Of a DNA stretch of 64,000 nt, positions 17,192 through 25,201 are shown piece after piece; position 1 is the stretch's first letter, and each line of letters begins with the position of its first letter. The translations under genes were made by a program, and so were the position numbers. The DNA is taken from the NCBI RefSeq assembly GCF_900108855.1, contig NZ_FNXY01000003.1, positions 62,001 to 126,000 on the forward strand. Reading direction: 5' to 3'. This stretch comes from Dyadobacter koreensis. GTDB taxonomy: Bacteria > Bacteroidota > Bacteroidia > Cytophagales > Spirosomataceae. The notes beneath the pieces were generated by a model. That model was given only the letters and a program-made list of their open reading frames with translations. It made no database searches and was not told the DNA's origin.

Positions 17192-17953
17192 ATGGAAAAT
17201 ACCAGAGAACTTAGGCTTGCGGTGCTGATTGATGCCGACAATGTGCCGTATGCCAACGTAAAAGGTATGCTGGAAGAAATTGCTATTTACGGCACACCAA
17301 CTTTCAAACGGATTTATGGTGACTGGACTAAACCTACCCTTTCGGGCTGGAAAACGGTTTTACTTGAAAATGCAATAACGCCTGTTCAGCAGTATAGTTA
17401 CACGACCGGAAAAAATTCATCCGATTCTGCATTGATCATTGACGCCATGGACATTTTATATACCGGAAATGTGGATGGATTCTGTATTGTGTCCAGTGAC
17501 AGTGATTTTACCAGGCTGGCCACGAGACTTCGTGAAGCAGGAATGAAGGTTTTTGGTATTGGAGAGAAGAAAACCCCATCAGCTTTTATTGCGGCCTGTA
17601 ATAAATTTATCTACATCGAAATCCTCAAAAAAGAAACAAAACAAGAGACTGCAGTACTTGAAGCTTCAAAATCGGCCGTTGTTCCCAAAGAAGAAATTAT
17701 CCCGGTTTCTAAAATTGACAAAGGGCTGATTAAATTAATTTCCGAAAGTATCAACGATCTTGCAGACGAAGATGGCTGGATTTTCCTGGGTGTTCTGGGC
17801 AACATGATCCTGAAAAAAAGACCTGAATTTGACCCGCGAAATTATGGTCATAAAAAATTACTGGATCTGATTCGCTCGATCAAAACGATTGAAGTAGAAG
17901 AGCGGCATACCGGGAAAAATAATACTTCGCATTTTTATGTTAAGACGAAGTAA
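17192..17953 (+). CDS. NYN (PIN-like) domain protein with C-terminal OST-HTH/LOTUS domain
   Basis: From the ATG at 17192 the protein has 253 residues; an ATG at 17165 would add nine hydrophobic residues with no family match. The NYN nuclease-like domain (about 1-150) shows the acidic residues expected for metal binding: LAVLIDADNVPY, SSDSALIIDAMDILY and FCIVSSDSDFTRLA. The C-terminal region (about 175-250: LIKLISESINDLADEDGWIFLGVLGNM, DPRNYGHKKLLDLI) matches the OST-HTH/LOTUS fold thought to bind RNA. A role in RNA cleavage or turnover is plausible, but bacterial targets are unknown. Confidence 0.88.
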   Translation: MENTRELRLAVLIDADNVPYANVKGMLEEIAIYGTPTFKRIYGDWTKPTLSGWKTVLLENAITPVQQYSYTTGKNSSDSALIIDAMDILYTGNVDGFCIVSSDSDFTRLATRLREAGMKVFGIGEKKTPSAFIAACNKFIYIEILKKETKQETAVLEASKSAVVPKEEIIPVSKIDKGLIKLISESINDLADEDGWIFLGVLGNMILKKRPEFDPRNYGHKKLLDLIRSIKTIEVEERHTGKNNTSHFYVKTK

Positions 17954-18055
17954 CTTTCCTTTCACAGCAAATTTCGAGTAATTAAAAAACCTCACTGACT
18001 TATATCATCAAATACAAGTTCAACAAAGACGCTTCAAATTATTACTCAAAACCAA

Positions 18056-18844
18056 ATGACAAAATTTATGCCCTTTAATCGTGTAGGCCGTATCATTCCG
18101 GCTATCGTTATAAGTTTAGGACTGTTTACTTCTGCCTATTCACAAGTCGGTGTTGGAACCAAACCTGTGAAAGGTGCAGAAGTTTTTCTTGATGGTTCTA
18201 AAAAAATGCTGGATGAAAAATGGATTTATTGGAAAGGACCGCGGTTGAAGGCCGAGATGCCGATCAAATGGACTGTGGTGAATGATCCGGTTGACAAAGG
18301 TACCGTTATAAATTGTTTCGACCCGGCTGCGGCTGGCGGACTTTACGGCTCAGCCGACATTGTGACGAAGAAAGAGTTTCGCGATTTTCGTGCGCATGTG
18401 GAATTTCTCATAACCAAGGAAGGCGGAAATAGTGGCGTATATCTTCAAAACAGATATGAAATTCAGGTTTTGGACGGAGATACGACCTCGCACGGTATGG
18501 CTGCTATTATCAACGAGACAAAATCTCCTTACCAGGCATATAATGGCATTGGCAAATGGAATGCTTATGATATTCTCTTCCGCGCTGCACGATTTAAAGA
18601 CGGAAAACTGGTCGAAAAACCGTTGGTTACACTTTATTTTAATGGTAAAAAAGTACATACCAATCACTCGATCAGCCAGGTTTGGGGTGGGCCTAATTCA
18701 GGCATCGATGGAGGGAATGATGGCGGGAAGGGAATTACCGACGTGCCCGGAGGACTAAAATTACAGTCAGAAGGACACAATGTCTATTATCGGAATATCT
18801 GGATTAAAGAAGAAGATTTGAAAAAAGCAGATACTAATTTCTAA
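18056..18844 (+). CDS. DUF1080 (3-keto-disaccharide hydrolase) domain protein, secreted
   Basis: A 262-aa protein (258 if the second ATG at 18068 is used) with signal peptide ending in LGLFTSAYSQ. The domain is the concanavalin-like DUF1080 fold: EKWIYWKGPR, GSADIVTKKEFRDFRAHVEFL, GNSGVYLQNRYEIQVLD and the final EGHNVYYRNIWIKE. Family members hydrolyse 3-keto-glycosides in oxidation-dependent sugar breakdown, and are numerous in Cytophagales. No partner 3-dehydrogenase is adjacent; a Gfo/Idh/MocA enzyme lies some 20 kb away. A terminator follows. Confidence 0.88.
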   Translation: MTKFMPFNRVGRIIPAIVISLGLFTSAYSQVGVGTKPVKGAEVFLDGSKKMLDEKWIYWKGPRLKAEMPIKWTVVNDPVDKGTVINCFDPAAAGGLYGSADIVTKKEFRDFRAHVEFLITKEGGNSGVYLQNRYEIQVLDGDTTSHGMAAIINETKSPYQAYNGIGKWNAYDILFRAARFKDGKLVEKPLVTLYFNGKKVHTNHSISQVWGGPNSGIDGGNDGGKGITDVPGGLKLQSEGHNVYYRNIWIKEEDLKKADTNF

Positions 18845-18874
18845 TTCAGCGATAATCAATTTATAATGTTGAGG

Positions 18875-18906
18875 AAGTGTAGCCGTTCATCAGGTTACAC
18901 TTTTTT
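18875..18906 (+). terminator. Rho-independent terminator after the DUF1080 gene
   Basis: AAGTGTAGCC, loop GTTCATCA, GGTTACACTT form a 10-bp stem with one G-T pair, followed by six T. Confidence 0.8.
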
Positions 18907-18970
18907 AGTTTACGAGAAAATGCAAAATTTACGGTTAAATGTAATGTCGGATTCAAGTTAATAAACCGTC

Positions 18971-19849
18971 ATGGATAAAAGGGTAGTATTTGATTTCGAA
19001 ATAGAATTCACAAACGGTGGCGGCATACAAGGCCAGGATTTCCGTCTGGATATTGAATCGGACACGGTTTCTGACAAAGAACTGGCAGATTATATCATCA
19101 AGGATCTTCGGCTGCTGATGGTTGGAAAAGTTAATATTCTTAACAAATACTACATCGGCGAAAAACATAAGCGGAAAACTGAAAAAGTTATTCCTTCTGA
19201 AAAATTTATCGATTTAAGCCATGTTATTTTTGATGGATTAATTACGTATAAGGGACTCCCCGCTCCGATTATCTGCGATTATTTAAGCCGGGAGAAATCC
19301 CGACAAAACTACGAAGCAGGAACAGAATTCCAGATTGGAAAAATTGAGATGGTGGCCAATACCGGCACTTATATTGACTGTCCGTTTCACCGCTTTGAGC
19401 ACGGAAAAGACCTGTCCGAAGTGGACCTGGAAGCCTTTACAAATCTTGATTCTGTTACGGTTCATATTCCGGAATGCATGGAAATTACTGCTCAACATTT
19501 TAAAAATCTGGAAATCAGAAATAAGGCAGTACTGGTCAGGACGGATTGGTCTAGACATTGGAATACATATCTATATTTTGAAAATCATCCGTACTTAACC
19601 CAGGAAGCCGCCGAATATTTACGTGACTGCTGCGTGAAACTGGTTGGTATCGACAGCCATAATATCGACGATACGAGAGTAAAAAGCAGGCCTGTTCACA
19701 CAACACTTCTTGGCTCAGAAATCCTGATCGTAGAACATCTCTGCAATCTGGATAAATTACCGTTTGAAAAATTCCGGTTCAGCGCCGTCCCGCCGAAATT
19801 TAAAGGTGTCGGAACATTTCCGGTACGCGCTTTTGCGACTATTATTTAA
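18971..19849 (+). CDS. Cyclase family (kynurenine formamidase-like) protein with N-terminal extension
   Basis: A 292-aa protein in two parts. Residues about 78-290 are a cyclase/formamidase fold: FIDLSHVIFDGLITYKGLP, then the metal-site segment NTGTYIDCPFHRFEHG and VGIDSHNIDD. In most relatives the first motif reads HxGTHxDxPxH; here His positions are replaced by Asn and Tyr, while Asp and the last His remain. The first 75 residues (VVFDFEIEFTNGGGIQGQDF, LADYIIKDLRLLMVGKV) form an extra small alpha/beta module that I cannot place in a named family. The thioesterase gene begins 14 bases later, so the pair is an operon. The substrate is unknown. Confidence 0.75.
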   Translation: MDKRVVFDFEIEFTNGGGIQGQDFRLDIESDTVSDKELADYIIKDLRLLMVGKVNILNKYYIGEKHKRKTEKVIPSEKFIDLSHVIFDGLITYKGLPAPIICDYLSREKSRQNYEAGTEFQIGKIEMVANTGTYIDCPFHRFEHGKDLSEVDLEAFTNLDSVTVHIPECMEITAQHFKNLEIRNKAVLVRTDWSRHWNTYLYFENHPYLTQEAAEYLRDCCVKLVGIDSHNIDDTRVKSRPVHTTLLGSEILIVEHLCNLDKLPFEKFRFSAVPPKFKGVGTFPVRAFATII

Positions 19850-19863
19850 ATAAAAACAATCGT

Positions 19864-20304
19864 ATGATCAATCTGGAAGACGAAAAATCGAAGTATATTT
19901 TTACTATGAAACTGGATATTCGATGGAGTGATATGGATGAGCTTCGCCACGTCAACAACGCCGTTTATCTTACTTATTTCGAACAGGCAAGGGTATATTA
20001 CTTTCAGGAAGCCTGCCAGTGGAACTGGAAAGAAATCGGTGTGATACTGGCTAGTGCCCACGTAGATTATTTGAGACCGGTCGTTTTCCCCAATCCAACT
20101 TATGTATACGTCAGAACCAGTAAAATCGGCACGAAAAGTTTTGAAATAAGTTATCTGATTACCAGTATCGTTAACGGCATTGAAGAACTTACAACTACCG
20201 GCCATACAACCATGGTTTTGTACGATTATGAATCTAATAAAAGCGTCTCCATTCCTGATTTTCTGAGAGAAAGGATCAGAGCATACGAAACCGTTGAAAT
20301 CTAA
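19864..20304 (+). CDS. Acyl-CoA thioesterase, 4HBT hotdog family
   Basis: A 146-aa single hotdog domain of the 4-hydroxybenzoyl-CoA thioesterase/YbgC type. The N-terminal signature is RWSDMDELRHVNNAVYLTYFEQAR, in which the first Asp and the HVNN turn correspond to the active site. Proteins of this type hydrolyse acyl-CoA or acyl-ACP. It is translated 14 bases after the cyclase-family gene and probably belongs to the same pathway, which cannot be named. A second 4HBT protein of similar length is in the pigment cluster at 53788-54201, but the two do not look closely related. Confidence 0.85.
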   Translation: MINLEDEKSKYIFTMKLDIRWSDMDELRHVNNAVYLTYFEQARVYYFQEACQWNWKEIGVILASAHVDYLRPVVFPNPTYVYVRTSKIGTKSFEISYLITSIVNGIEELTTTGHTTMVLYDYESNKSVSIPDFLRERIRAYETVEI

Positions 20305-20331
20305 TTTTTTACTTAACCGGCATTGTCAAAA

Positions 20332-20367
20332 GAGGCTGATCACGCATAAAATCGCGTAGTCAGCCTC
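20332..20367. terminator. Bidirectional hairpin between convergent genes
   Basis: GAGGCTGATCACGC, loop ATAAAATC, GCGTAGTCAGCCTC pair over 14 positions with one wobble and one mismatch. It separates the thioesterase gene (+) from the dehydrogenase-like gene (-). T-runs are short on both sides. Confidence 0.65.
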
Positions 20368-20386
20368 CTTTGTATTTATTAAAAAA

Positions 20387-21682
20387 CTATTTTTTCTTGT
20401 AATTGATTTTAAAGATCGTTCCGTTCAAATCGTCCGTGACGTACAGGGCGCCGTCCGGGCCCTGTGCCAATCCACAAGGGCGGTGTTCGATTGGCCCTGT
20501 TGGTTTTACCAGATCAACACCTGCGAAATTATCTGCAAAAATCTCCCATTTCCCTGCTTTTCCGTTCACAAATGGAACAAACGCAACCATATATCCTTTG
20601 TGCAACTCTGCTGACTGACTGTGGAACGCGATGAAAGCTCCATTTTTATAACGCGCCGGAAACATATCACCTGTATAAAACATCAGGGCATTCGGCCCCA
20701 AATGCGCAGGAAAAGCAGCGACTGGATTCAACGCTTTTTCTCCTCCTGTTTTTTTCCCGTCCCCGCCATATTCAGGTGCCAGGATTTTCTTTTTCTGGAT
20801 GTGGTCATAATAAATGTAAGGCCAGCCAGCGTCATCGCCCTCTTTCAGCTGATACATGGTTTCTGCCGGCAATTCTGCACTTTGTTTTGGCGTATAGTAT
20901 TGAGGATAAAAATCGTCGAATTTTCCTCTACCGTGCTGTGTTGCAAACAAAGTATTGGTTTTGGTATCCCAGTCAATACCAACCGAATTTTTCAGACCCG
21001 TGCTGTAAAGTTTCCCGTCTGCGAACGTCTGGTTCAATTTGTCGGCCTTAAACTTCCATATTCCGCCTGCGGAATCAAGAATTGAGCATGGTGACATTCC
21101 CTTTCCTGTTCCCGCTTCTCTGCAATTGTCACTGTAAGAGCCCACTGTAACGTAAAGATTTCCATCTTTGTCCAGTGTGATAGGTTTCGCATTATCGCGT
21201 CCTTTATCAACCAACCCATCCAGAATTTTCTCGGGCTGATCTGTATTAATGATCTCTTCTTTTTCATTCAGTTTGTAACGAAAAACGCCGGTGTTGCTTG
21301 AAGAATACAGATATCCGTCCTTGATATAAATTCCTGTTCCCGGATAGTTGCCAAACATTTTTTTCTCATCGATAACCCCGTCGTTGTTTGCGTCACGTAA
21401 AATGTAAATTCCCTTCCCTTCTTTTAGTTTTGACAGTTTCACATAAATATCTCCGCTTTTACCTACTGCAATATGTCTTGTCGGACCGAGATCTGTGGCC
21501 AAAATCGTCGCAGAAAAGCCAGTCGGAAGTTTTATTTTATTATCTGTTTCATTTATAGCCACTTTCTTGTGCAACCTCTTTGTATCATCAGCCGTTGTCA
21601 GGGCTAGTATTCCGCTAATTCCTGCCAAAGCCGTAAAAATTGTAGCAGTTTGTAAAAATGTTCTTTGCATCTGTTTGATCAA
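20387..21682 (-). CDS. PQQ-dependent sugar (sorbosone) dehydrogenase-like beta-propeller protein, secreted
   Basis: A 431-aa protein (427 from the second Met) with a hydrophobic leader (TFLQTATIFTALAGISGILALT). The mature part has the six-bladed propeller pattern of the glucose/sorbosone dehydrogenase family: GFSATILATDLGPTRHIAVG, GNLYVTVGSYSDNC, GLKNSVGIDWDTKTNTLFATQHGRG, DDAGWPYIYYDH and the final blade HRPCGLAQGPDGALYVTDD. Family members oxidise sugars using PQQ in the periplasm, but many lack PQQ and activity is not proven. No PQQ biosynthesis gene is present here. It stands alone. Confidence 0.85.
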   Translation of the reverse strand: MIKQMQRTFLQTATIFTALAGISGILALTTADDTKRLHKKVAINETDNKIKLPTGFSATILATDLGPTRHIAVGKSGDIYVKLSKLKEGKGIYILRDANNDGVIDEKKMFGNYPGTGIYIKDGYLYSSSNTGVFRYKLNEKEEIINTDQPEKILDGLVDKGRDNAKPITLDKDGNLYVTVGSYSDNCREAGTGKGMSPCSILDSAGGIWKFKADKLNQTFADGKLYSTGLKNSVGIDWDTKTNTLFATQHGRGKFDDFYPQYYTPKQSAELPAETMYQLKEGDDAGWPYIYYDHIQKKKILAPEYGGDGKKTGGEKALNPVAAFPAHLGPNALMFYTGDMFPARYKNGAFIAFHSQSAELHKGYMVAFVPFVNGKAGKWEIFADNFAGVDLVKPTGPIEHRPCGLAQGPDGALYVTDDLNGTIFKINYKKK

Positions 21683-21854
21683 AAGGTTTAGAAAAGTTTA
21701 ACTTTATGTAATAATTGGACCGATGGATCGATTAACCCATGATAATAAAAGCATTATGACGGCAATATTACTCTGACCGTTTTAATGATTTTCAAAATAA
21801 TAAATTCTTATGGAATGATTTTTGGAAAAATTAGTTTAAAACAATTGTCAGTAA

Positions 21855-21862
21855 TATTTTTG
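21855..21862 (+). promoter_or_regulatory. Possible -7 box before the acidic-protein gene
   Basis: TATTTTTG matches the Bacteroidota TAnnTTTG -7 consensus, 53 bases before the ATG at 21916. The upstream -33 position shows only TTAG at 21831-21834, so support is partial. Confidence 0.3.
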
Positions 21863-21915
21863 ACCCATGTTTTAGGCGTTGACTAAAAATTCCGCTAACC
21901 TTAAATTCTATTAAC

Positions 21916-22254
21916 ATGATAATTGATGACGATTTTTCACTAGACGACGATGATGATGATGACTTGCCGGGATATCCGCTCTACCCTGCATCGGAAGATG
22001 TTTTCAGCAAAGGGTTGATCGAGGAAGATATCGATCCGGAAGATATCACCAAAATCAAAAAAGAATTGGGATTAGACGCCGACGACTGGAATGAAAAAGA
22101 TTTCGATGACGATTTGACAGGCGACGATCTGGACGTGCCAGGTTCTGAACTTGATGATGATGAAGAAATCGATGGAAATGAGGATGAGGAGAACAATTAT
22201 TACAGTTTAGGTGGAGACAATCATAATGACCTTGAAGAAAATCAGGGCGATTAA
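21916..22254 (+). CDS. Very acidic small protein of unknown function
   Basis: A 112-aa protein with about 46 Asp/Glu, five Lys and no Arg, including a run of seven Asp near residue 10. The only hydrophobic segments are LPGYPLYPASEDVFSKGLIEE and ITKIKKELGLDADDW. No Cys, signal peptide or membrane segment is visible, so it is probably a soluble, highly charged cytoplasmic protein. Codon use alternates GAC and GAT, and the Asp-rich region reads as a genuine coding sequence since the frame is followed directly by a terminator. Possible roles include a nucleic-acid mimic, a metal-binding buffer or a chaperone tail; none can be chosen from sequence. Confidence 0.7.
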   Translation: MIIDDDFSLDDDDDDDLPGYPLYPASEDVFSKGLIEEDIDPEDITKIKKELGLDADDWNEKDFDDDLTGDDLDVPGSELDDDEEIDGNEDEENNYYSLGGDNHNDLEENQGD

Positions 22255-22285
22255 TTAATCGCCGCAGATTTATAGCTATCCAATT

Positions 22286-22315
22286 TATCCCGGTTCCTAG
22301 CCGGGATAATATTTT
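22286..22315 (+). terminator. Terminator after the acidic-protein gene
   Basis: TATCCCGG, loop TTCCTAG, CCGGGATA form an 8-bp perfect stem followed by ATATTTTT. It starts 31 bases after the stop. Confidence 0.7.
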
Positions 22316-22453
22316 TACCACATTCCTTATGAACCGGATCTCTGCCGAAAGATTTTCATAGCCCATTTTGAAAATAATTTAATAATAAGAGGAATCTTGT
22401 TTAATATTTTAATCAAACCAATATAATTTCTTTCTTCTCTGTTTTTGTTAGAA

Positions 22454-22461
22454 TATATTTG
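22454..22461 (+). promoter_or_regulatory. -7 promoter box before the GH2 gene
   Basis: TATATTTG fits the TAnnTTTG consensus exactly, 33 bases before the ATG at 22495. TTTC at 22431-22434, 19 bases upstream, could serve as an imperfect -33 element. Confidence 0.45.
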
Positions 22462-22494
22462 TCGTAACGATTATTCTTATACCCAAATATTCTA

Positions 22495-25125
22495 ATGAAA
22501 TTCTTATTTACATATTTTTCTTTATTCTTCTTAGTACATTTTAACACTTTTGCACAGCGTTTCTACGAATTGAATTCTGGCTGGAAGTGCAATACCATTC
22601 TGAAAATAAAGGATTCGGGCACGACGATATCGACGCCTGCCTATTCATTGTCTGACTGGATCCCAGCCGTGGTTCCTGGTACTGTGCTGACAACCATGTT
22701 GGAAAATAAGCAAATTCCGGATCCTTTCATTGGCATGAATAATGAAAAAATCCCGGATATTTTTAAGACTGGCAATGATTACTACACTTACTGGTTCGTA
22801 AAGGATTTTTCAGAGAGCGTTAAATCCGGCGAAGAGGTCTGGCTTCATTTCAGGGGTGTTAATTATAGCTCAGATATTTTCTTGAACGGAAAAAAACTAA
22901 ACGCGAAAAAACATAGCGGGATGTTTCTGCGCCAATCTTTCAATATTACTTCTTTGTTGCAAAAAACCGGGACAAATCGCCTCGCCGTTATCGTGTATCC
23001 TCCTGATGAAGTTGGAAATCCTAATGGCGGGCAAGGTGGCGACGGAGCCATTGCGAAAAATGTGGCGCATCAATATGTTGCCGGCTGGGACTGGATCCAG
23101 CCTGTTCGTGACCGTAATACAGGAATCTGGGATAAAGTTATTATTGAAAAAACAGGAAAGGTAAATATCAAAAATCCTCATATCATAACACTCGTTCCCG
23201 GGCAGCGCAAACCCGAAGGTGCTCAAAAACCTGCCACAATTAAAGTATCAACAGAAGTTGAAAATCCATCAAATACTGCTTTAAAAGGAACTCTGTCATT
23301 CACGATCGATGGAAAGAAAGTTTCGAAAGAAATAACAATAAGACCTCACTCAACGTCAGAAATTACTTTACCGGATCTTCTTCTAGAAAATCCAAAACTT
23401 TGGTGGCCTTATGGTTACGGAGCACAGCATTTATATCCTTCCAAAGTACAGTTTGTGCTTAATGGTACTGTTTCGGATGAAGAAAAAATTAATGTGGGTG
23501 TTCGTGAAATTCAGGCAGACTGGAATTCCGTAACACGAAGCAAACAGATCTCTGTTAATGGCCAGCGGGTTTTTATTAAAGGCGGTAACTGGATTATCTC
23601 AGATGCAATGCTTCGTTTTACGGATGCCCGTTATGACGCCGAAGTTCGCTTTCACCGCGATATGAACCTGAATCTGCTACGTATCTGGGGCGGAGCGCTG
23701 ACAGAGCGTCCTGAATTTTACAATGCATGCGACAAGTATGGAATCTTGGTGATGCAGGACTTCTGGGGATCGGGCGACTGCAACGGCCGCTGGACCGATC
23801 CAATGAAAAGAGACGATCAGTGGGTACGCCGAAAATATCCGGACGATCATAACTTATTTCTTGAATCTGCCGCCGATCAAATAAAGATGATCCGGAATTA
23901 TCCATCACTTGCGATCTGGTGTGGGGGAAACGAGATTACTCTGCCGCAGGATATCATGCTTCCGCTTCGTGATTCGATCCTTACAAAACTTGACGGAACG
24001 CGTTGGTTTGTAGATTATTCAAACTCCGACGATATGTCTTTCAATTCACTTGGAGGAAATGGCGATGGCCCGTACGGAATACAGCCGTTAAAGCGCTTTT
24101 TTGAATACAGAACCTGGCCGTTTAACTCAGAAATTGGTTCTGTCGGTGTCGGAGATTACGAATCACTGGAACGTTTTATGTCAAAAGAAAATCTTGTTGC
24201 ACCGGTTTATAATACAAAAAGCAAAAAAGAAACTGTCGATTCAGTCTGGGATTATCATAAGTATATCGGCTACGGCGGCTATATCGAGCCATATGGGAAA
24301 GCGAAGGATCTCCGGGATTTTGGAAAGAAGGCGCAGCTCGTAAATTATGATCAGTACCGTTCGTTGATGGAAGGTTTCAGCGCGCATATGTGGGATTGGT
24401 ATACAGGTGTGATTATATGGAAAACGCAGAATCCATGGACTTCGCTCCGCGGCCAGATGTATGATTATTATCTGGACCCTAATGCTTGTTTATATGGGTT
24501 ACACAACGGAAGTGCACCGTTACACGTCATGTTTAACCAGGCTGATAGCACAATAATGATTACCAACAACACATTCAAACACCAATACGATTTGATGTGG
24601 GTCGCCAAGACGATCGATATGAATGGCAAAGAAACCAGCCTGGGCCAGGCGTTTGCGGAGATTGGTCCTTCGACAACAAGAATGATAACACCCATTAACA
24701 ATTCGATTCGCGAGCTGGCTAAAAAAGAAGGGGTTTTCTTGTCGCTAAGATTATTAAACCTTGACAAAGAAATTGTCAGCGATAATTTGTACTGGCTGCC
24801 GGACTCAGAAGGAAATTACAGTGGATTAAATACCATCCCAAAAGCGGAAATCGGTATTAAAACCAGACAGGTTGCAAAAGGAAAGGTTGAAGTTACCCTA
24901 TCAAATCCTGCTAAAAATCCAGTCGCTTTTTTTAATCGACTTTCACTGGTTGATCCAAAAACGAAAAAGAGAATTCTCCCTGTTTTCTACGACGACAATT
25001 ATATATCAGTTTTGCCGGGAGAAAACAAAACCGTGGTTATGGATTATACGCCGTCCTCACAAGAAATGCCGCTAGTTTCATTAGAAGGCTGGAACGTGAA
25101 AGAGCAATTTATCGAAATAAAATAA
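22495..25125 (+). CDS. Glycoside hydrolase family 2 protein (beta-mannosidase / exo-beta-glucosaminidase-like), secreted
   Basis: An 876-aa protein with a signal peptide (LFTYFSLFFLVHFNTFAQ). The layout is that of GH2: N-terminal sugar-binding jelly roll (to about 200), an immunoglobulin-like domain (about 215-335), a TIM barrel and C-terminal beta domains. The barrel has RIWGGALTERPEFYNACDKYG, the acid/base segment AIWCGGNEIT and the presumed nucleophile Glu in FNSEIGSVG. The WGGALTE and W-x-GGNE pattern points to the mannosidase/exo-glucosaminidase side of GH2 rather than beta-galactosidase; specificity is inferred. A cellobiose 2-epimerase-like gene follows after 76 bases. Confidence 0.85.
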   Translation: MKFLFTYFSLFFLVHFNTFAQRFYELNSGWKCNTILKIKDSGTTISTPAYSLSDWIPAVVPGTVLTTMLENKQIPDPFIGMNNEKIPDIFKTGNDYYTYWFVKDFSESVKSGEEVWLHFRGVNYSSDIFLNGKKLNAKKHSGMFLRQSFNITSLLQKTGTNRLAVIVYPPDEVGNPNGGQGGDGAIAKNVAHQYVAGWDWIQPVRDRNTGIWDKVIIEKTGKVNIKNPHIITLVPGQRKPEGAQKPATIKVSTEVENPSNTALKGTLSFTIDGKKVSKEITIRPHSTSEITLPDLLLENPKLWWPYGYGAQHLYPSKVQFVLNGTVSDEEKINVGVREIQADWNSVTRSKQISVNGQRVFIKGGNWIISDAMLRFTDARYDAEVRFHRDMNLNLLRIWGGALTERPEFYNACDKYGILVMQDFWGSGDCNGRWTDPMKRDDQWVRRKYPDDHNLFLESAADQIKMIRNYPSLAIWCGGNEITLPQDIMLPLRDSILTKLDGTRWFVDYSNSDDMSFNSLGGNGDGPYGIQPLKRFFEYRTWPFNSEIGSVGVGDYESLERFMSKENLVAPVYNTKSKKETVDSVWDYHKYIGYGGYIEPYGKAKDLRDFGKKAQLVNYDQYRSLMEGFSAHMWDWYTGVIIWKTQNPWTSLRGQMYDYYLDPNACLYGLHNGSAPLHVMFNQADSTIMITNNTFKHQYDLMWVAKTIDMNGKETSLGQAFAEIGPSTTRMITPINNSIRELAKKEGVFLSLRLLNLDKEIVSDNLYWLPDSEGNYSGLNTIPKAEIGIKTRQVAKGKVEVTLSNPAKNPVAFFNRLSLVDPKTKKRILPVFYDDNYISVLPGENKTVVMDYTPSSQEMPLVSLEGWNVKEQFIEIK

Positions 25126-25201
25126 TTAGGAAGACAAAGACCGGAGAAAAGACAAGTAAGTTGAGATTGAGTATATCTTTTTTCATAAACGATCACAACA
25201 T

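Noticed and set aside
20621..21085. 154-aa plus-strand ORF inside the dehydrogenase-like gene
   Set aside because: Antisense shadow of a well-supported beta-propeller gene, with Cys/Arg/Phe-rich composition.
22838..23908. Minus-strand ORFs inside the GH2 gene
   Set aside because: Shadows of a gene with clear catalytic motifs on the plus strand.
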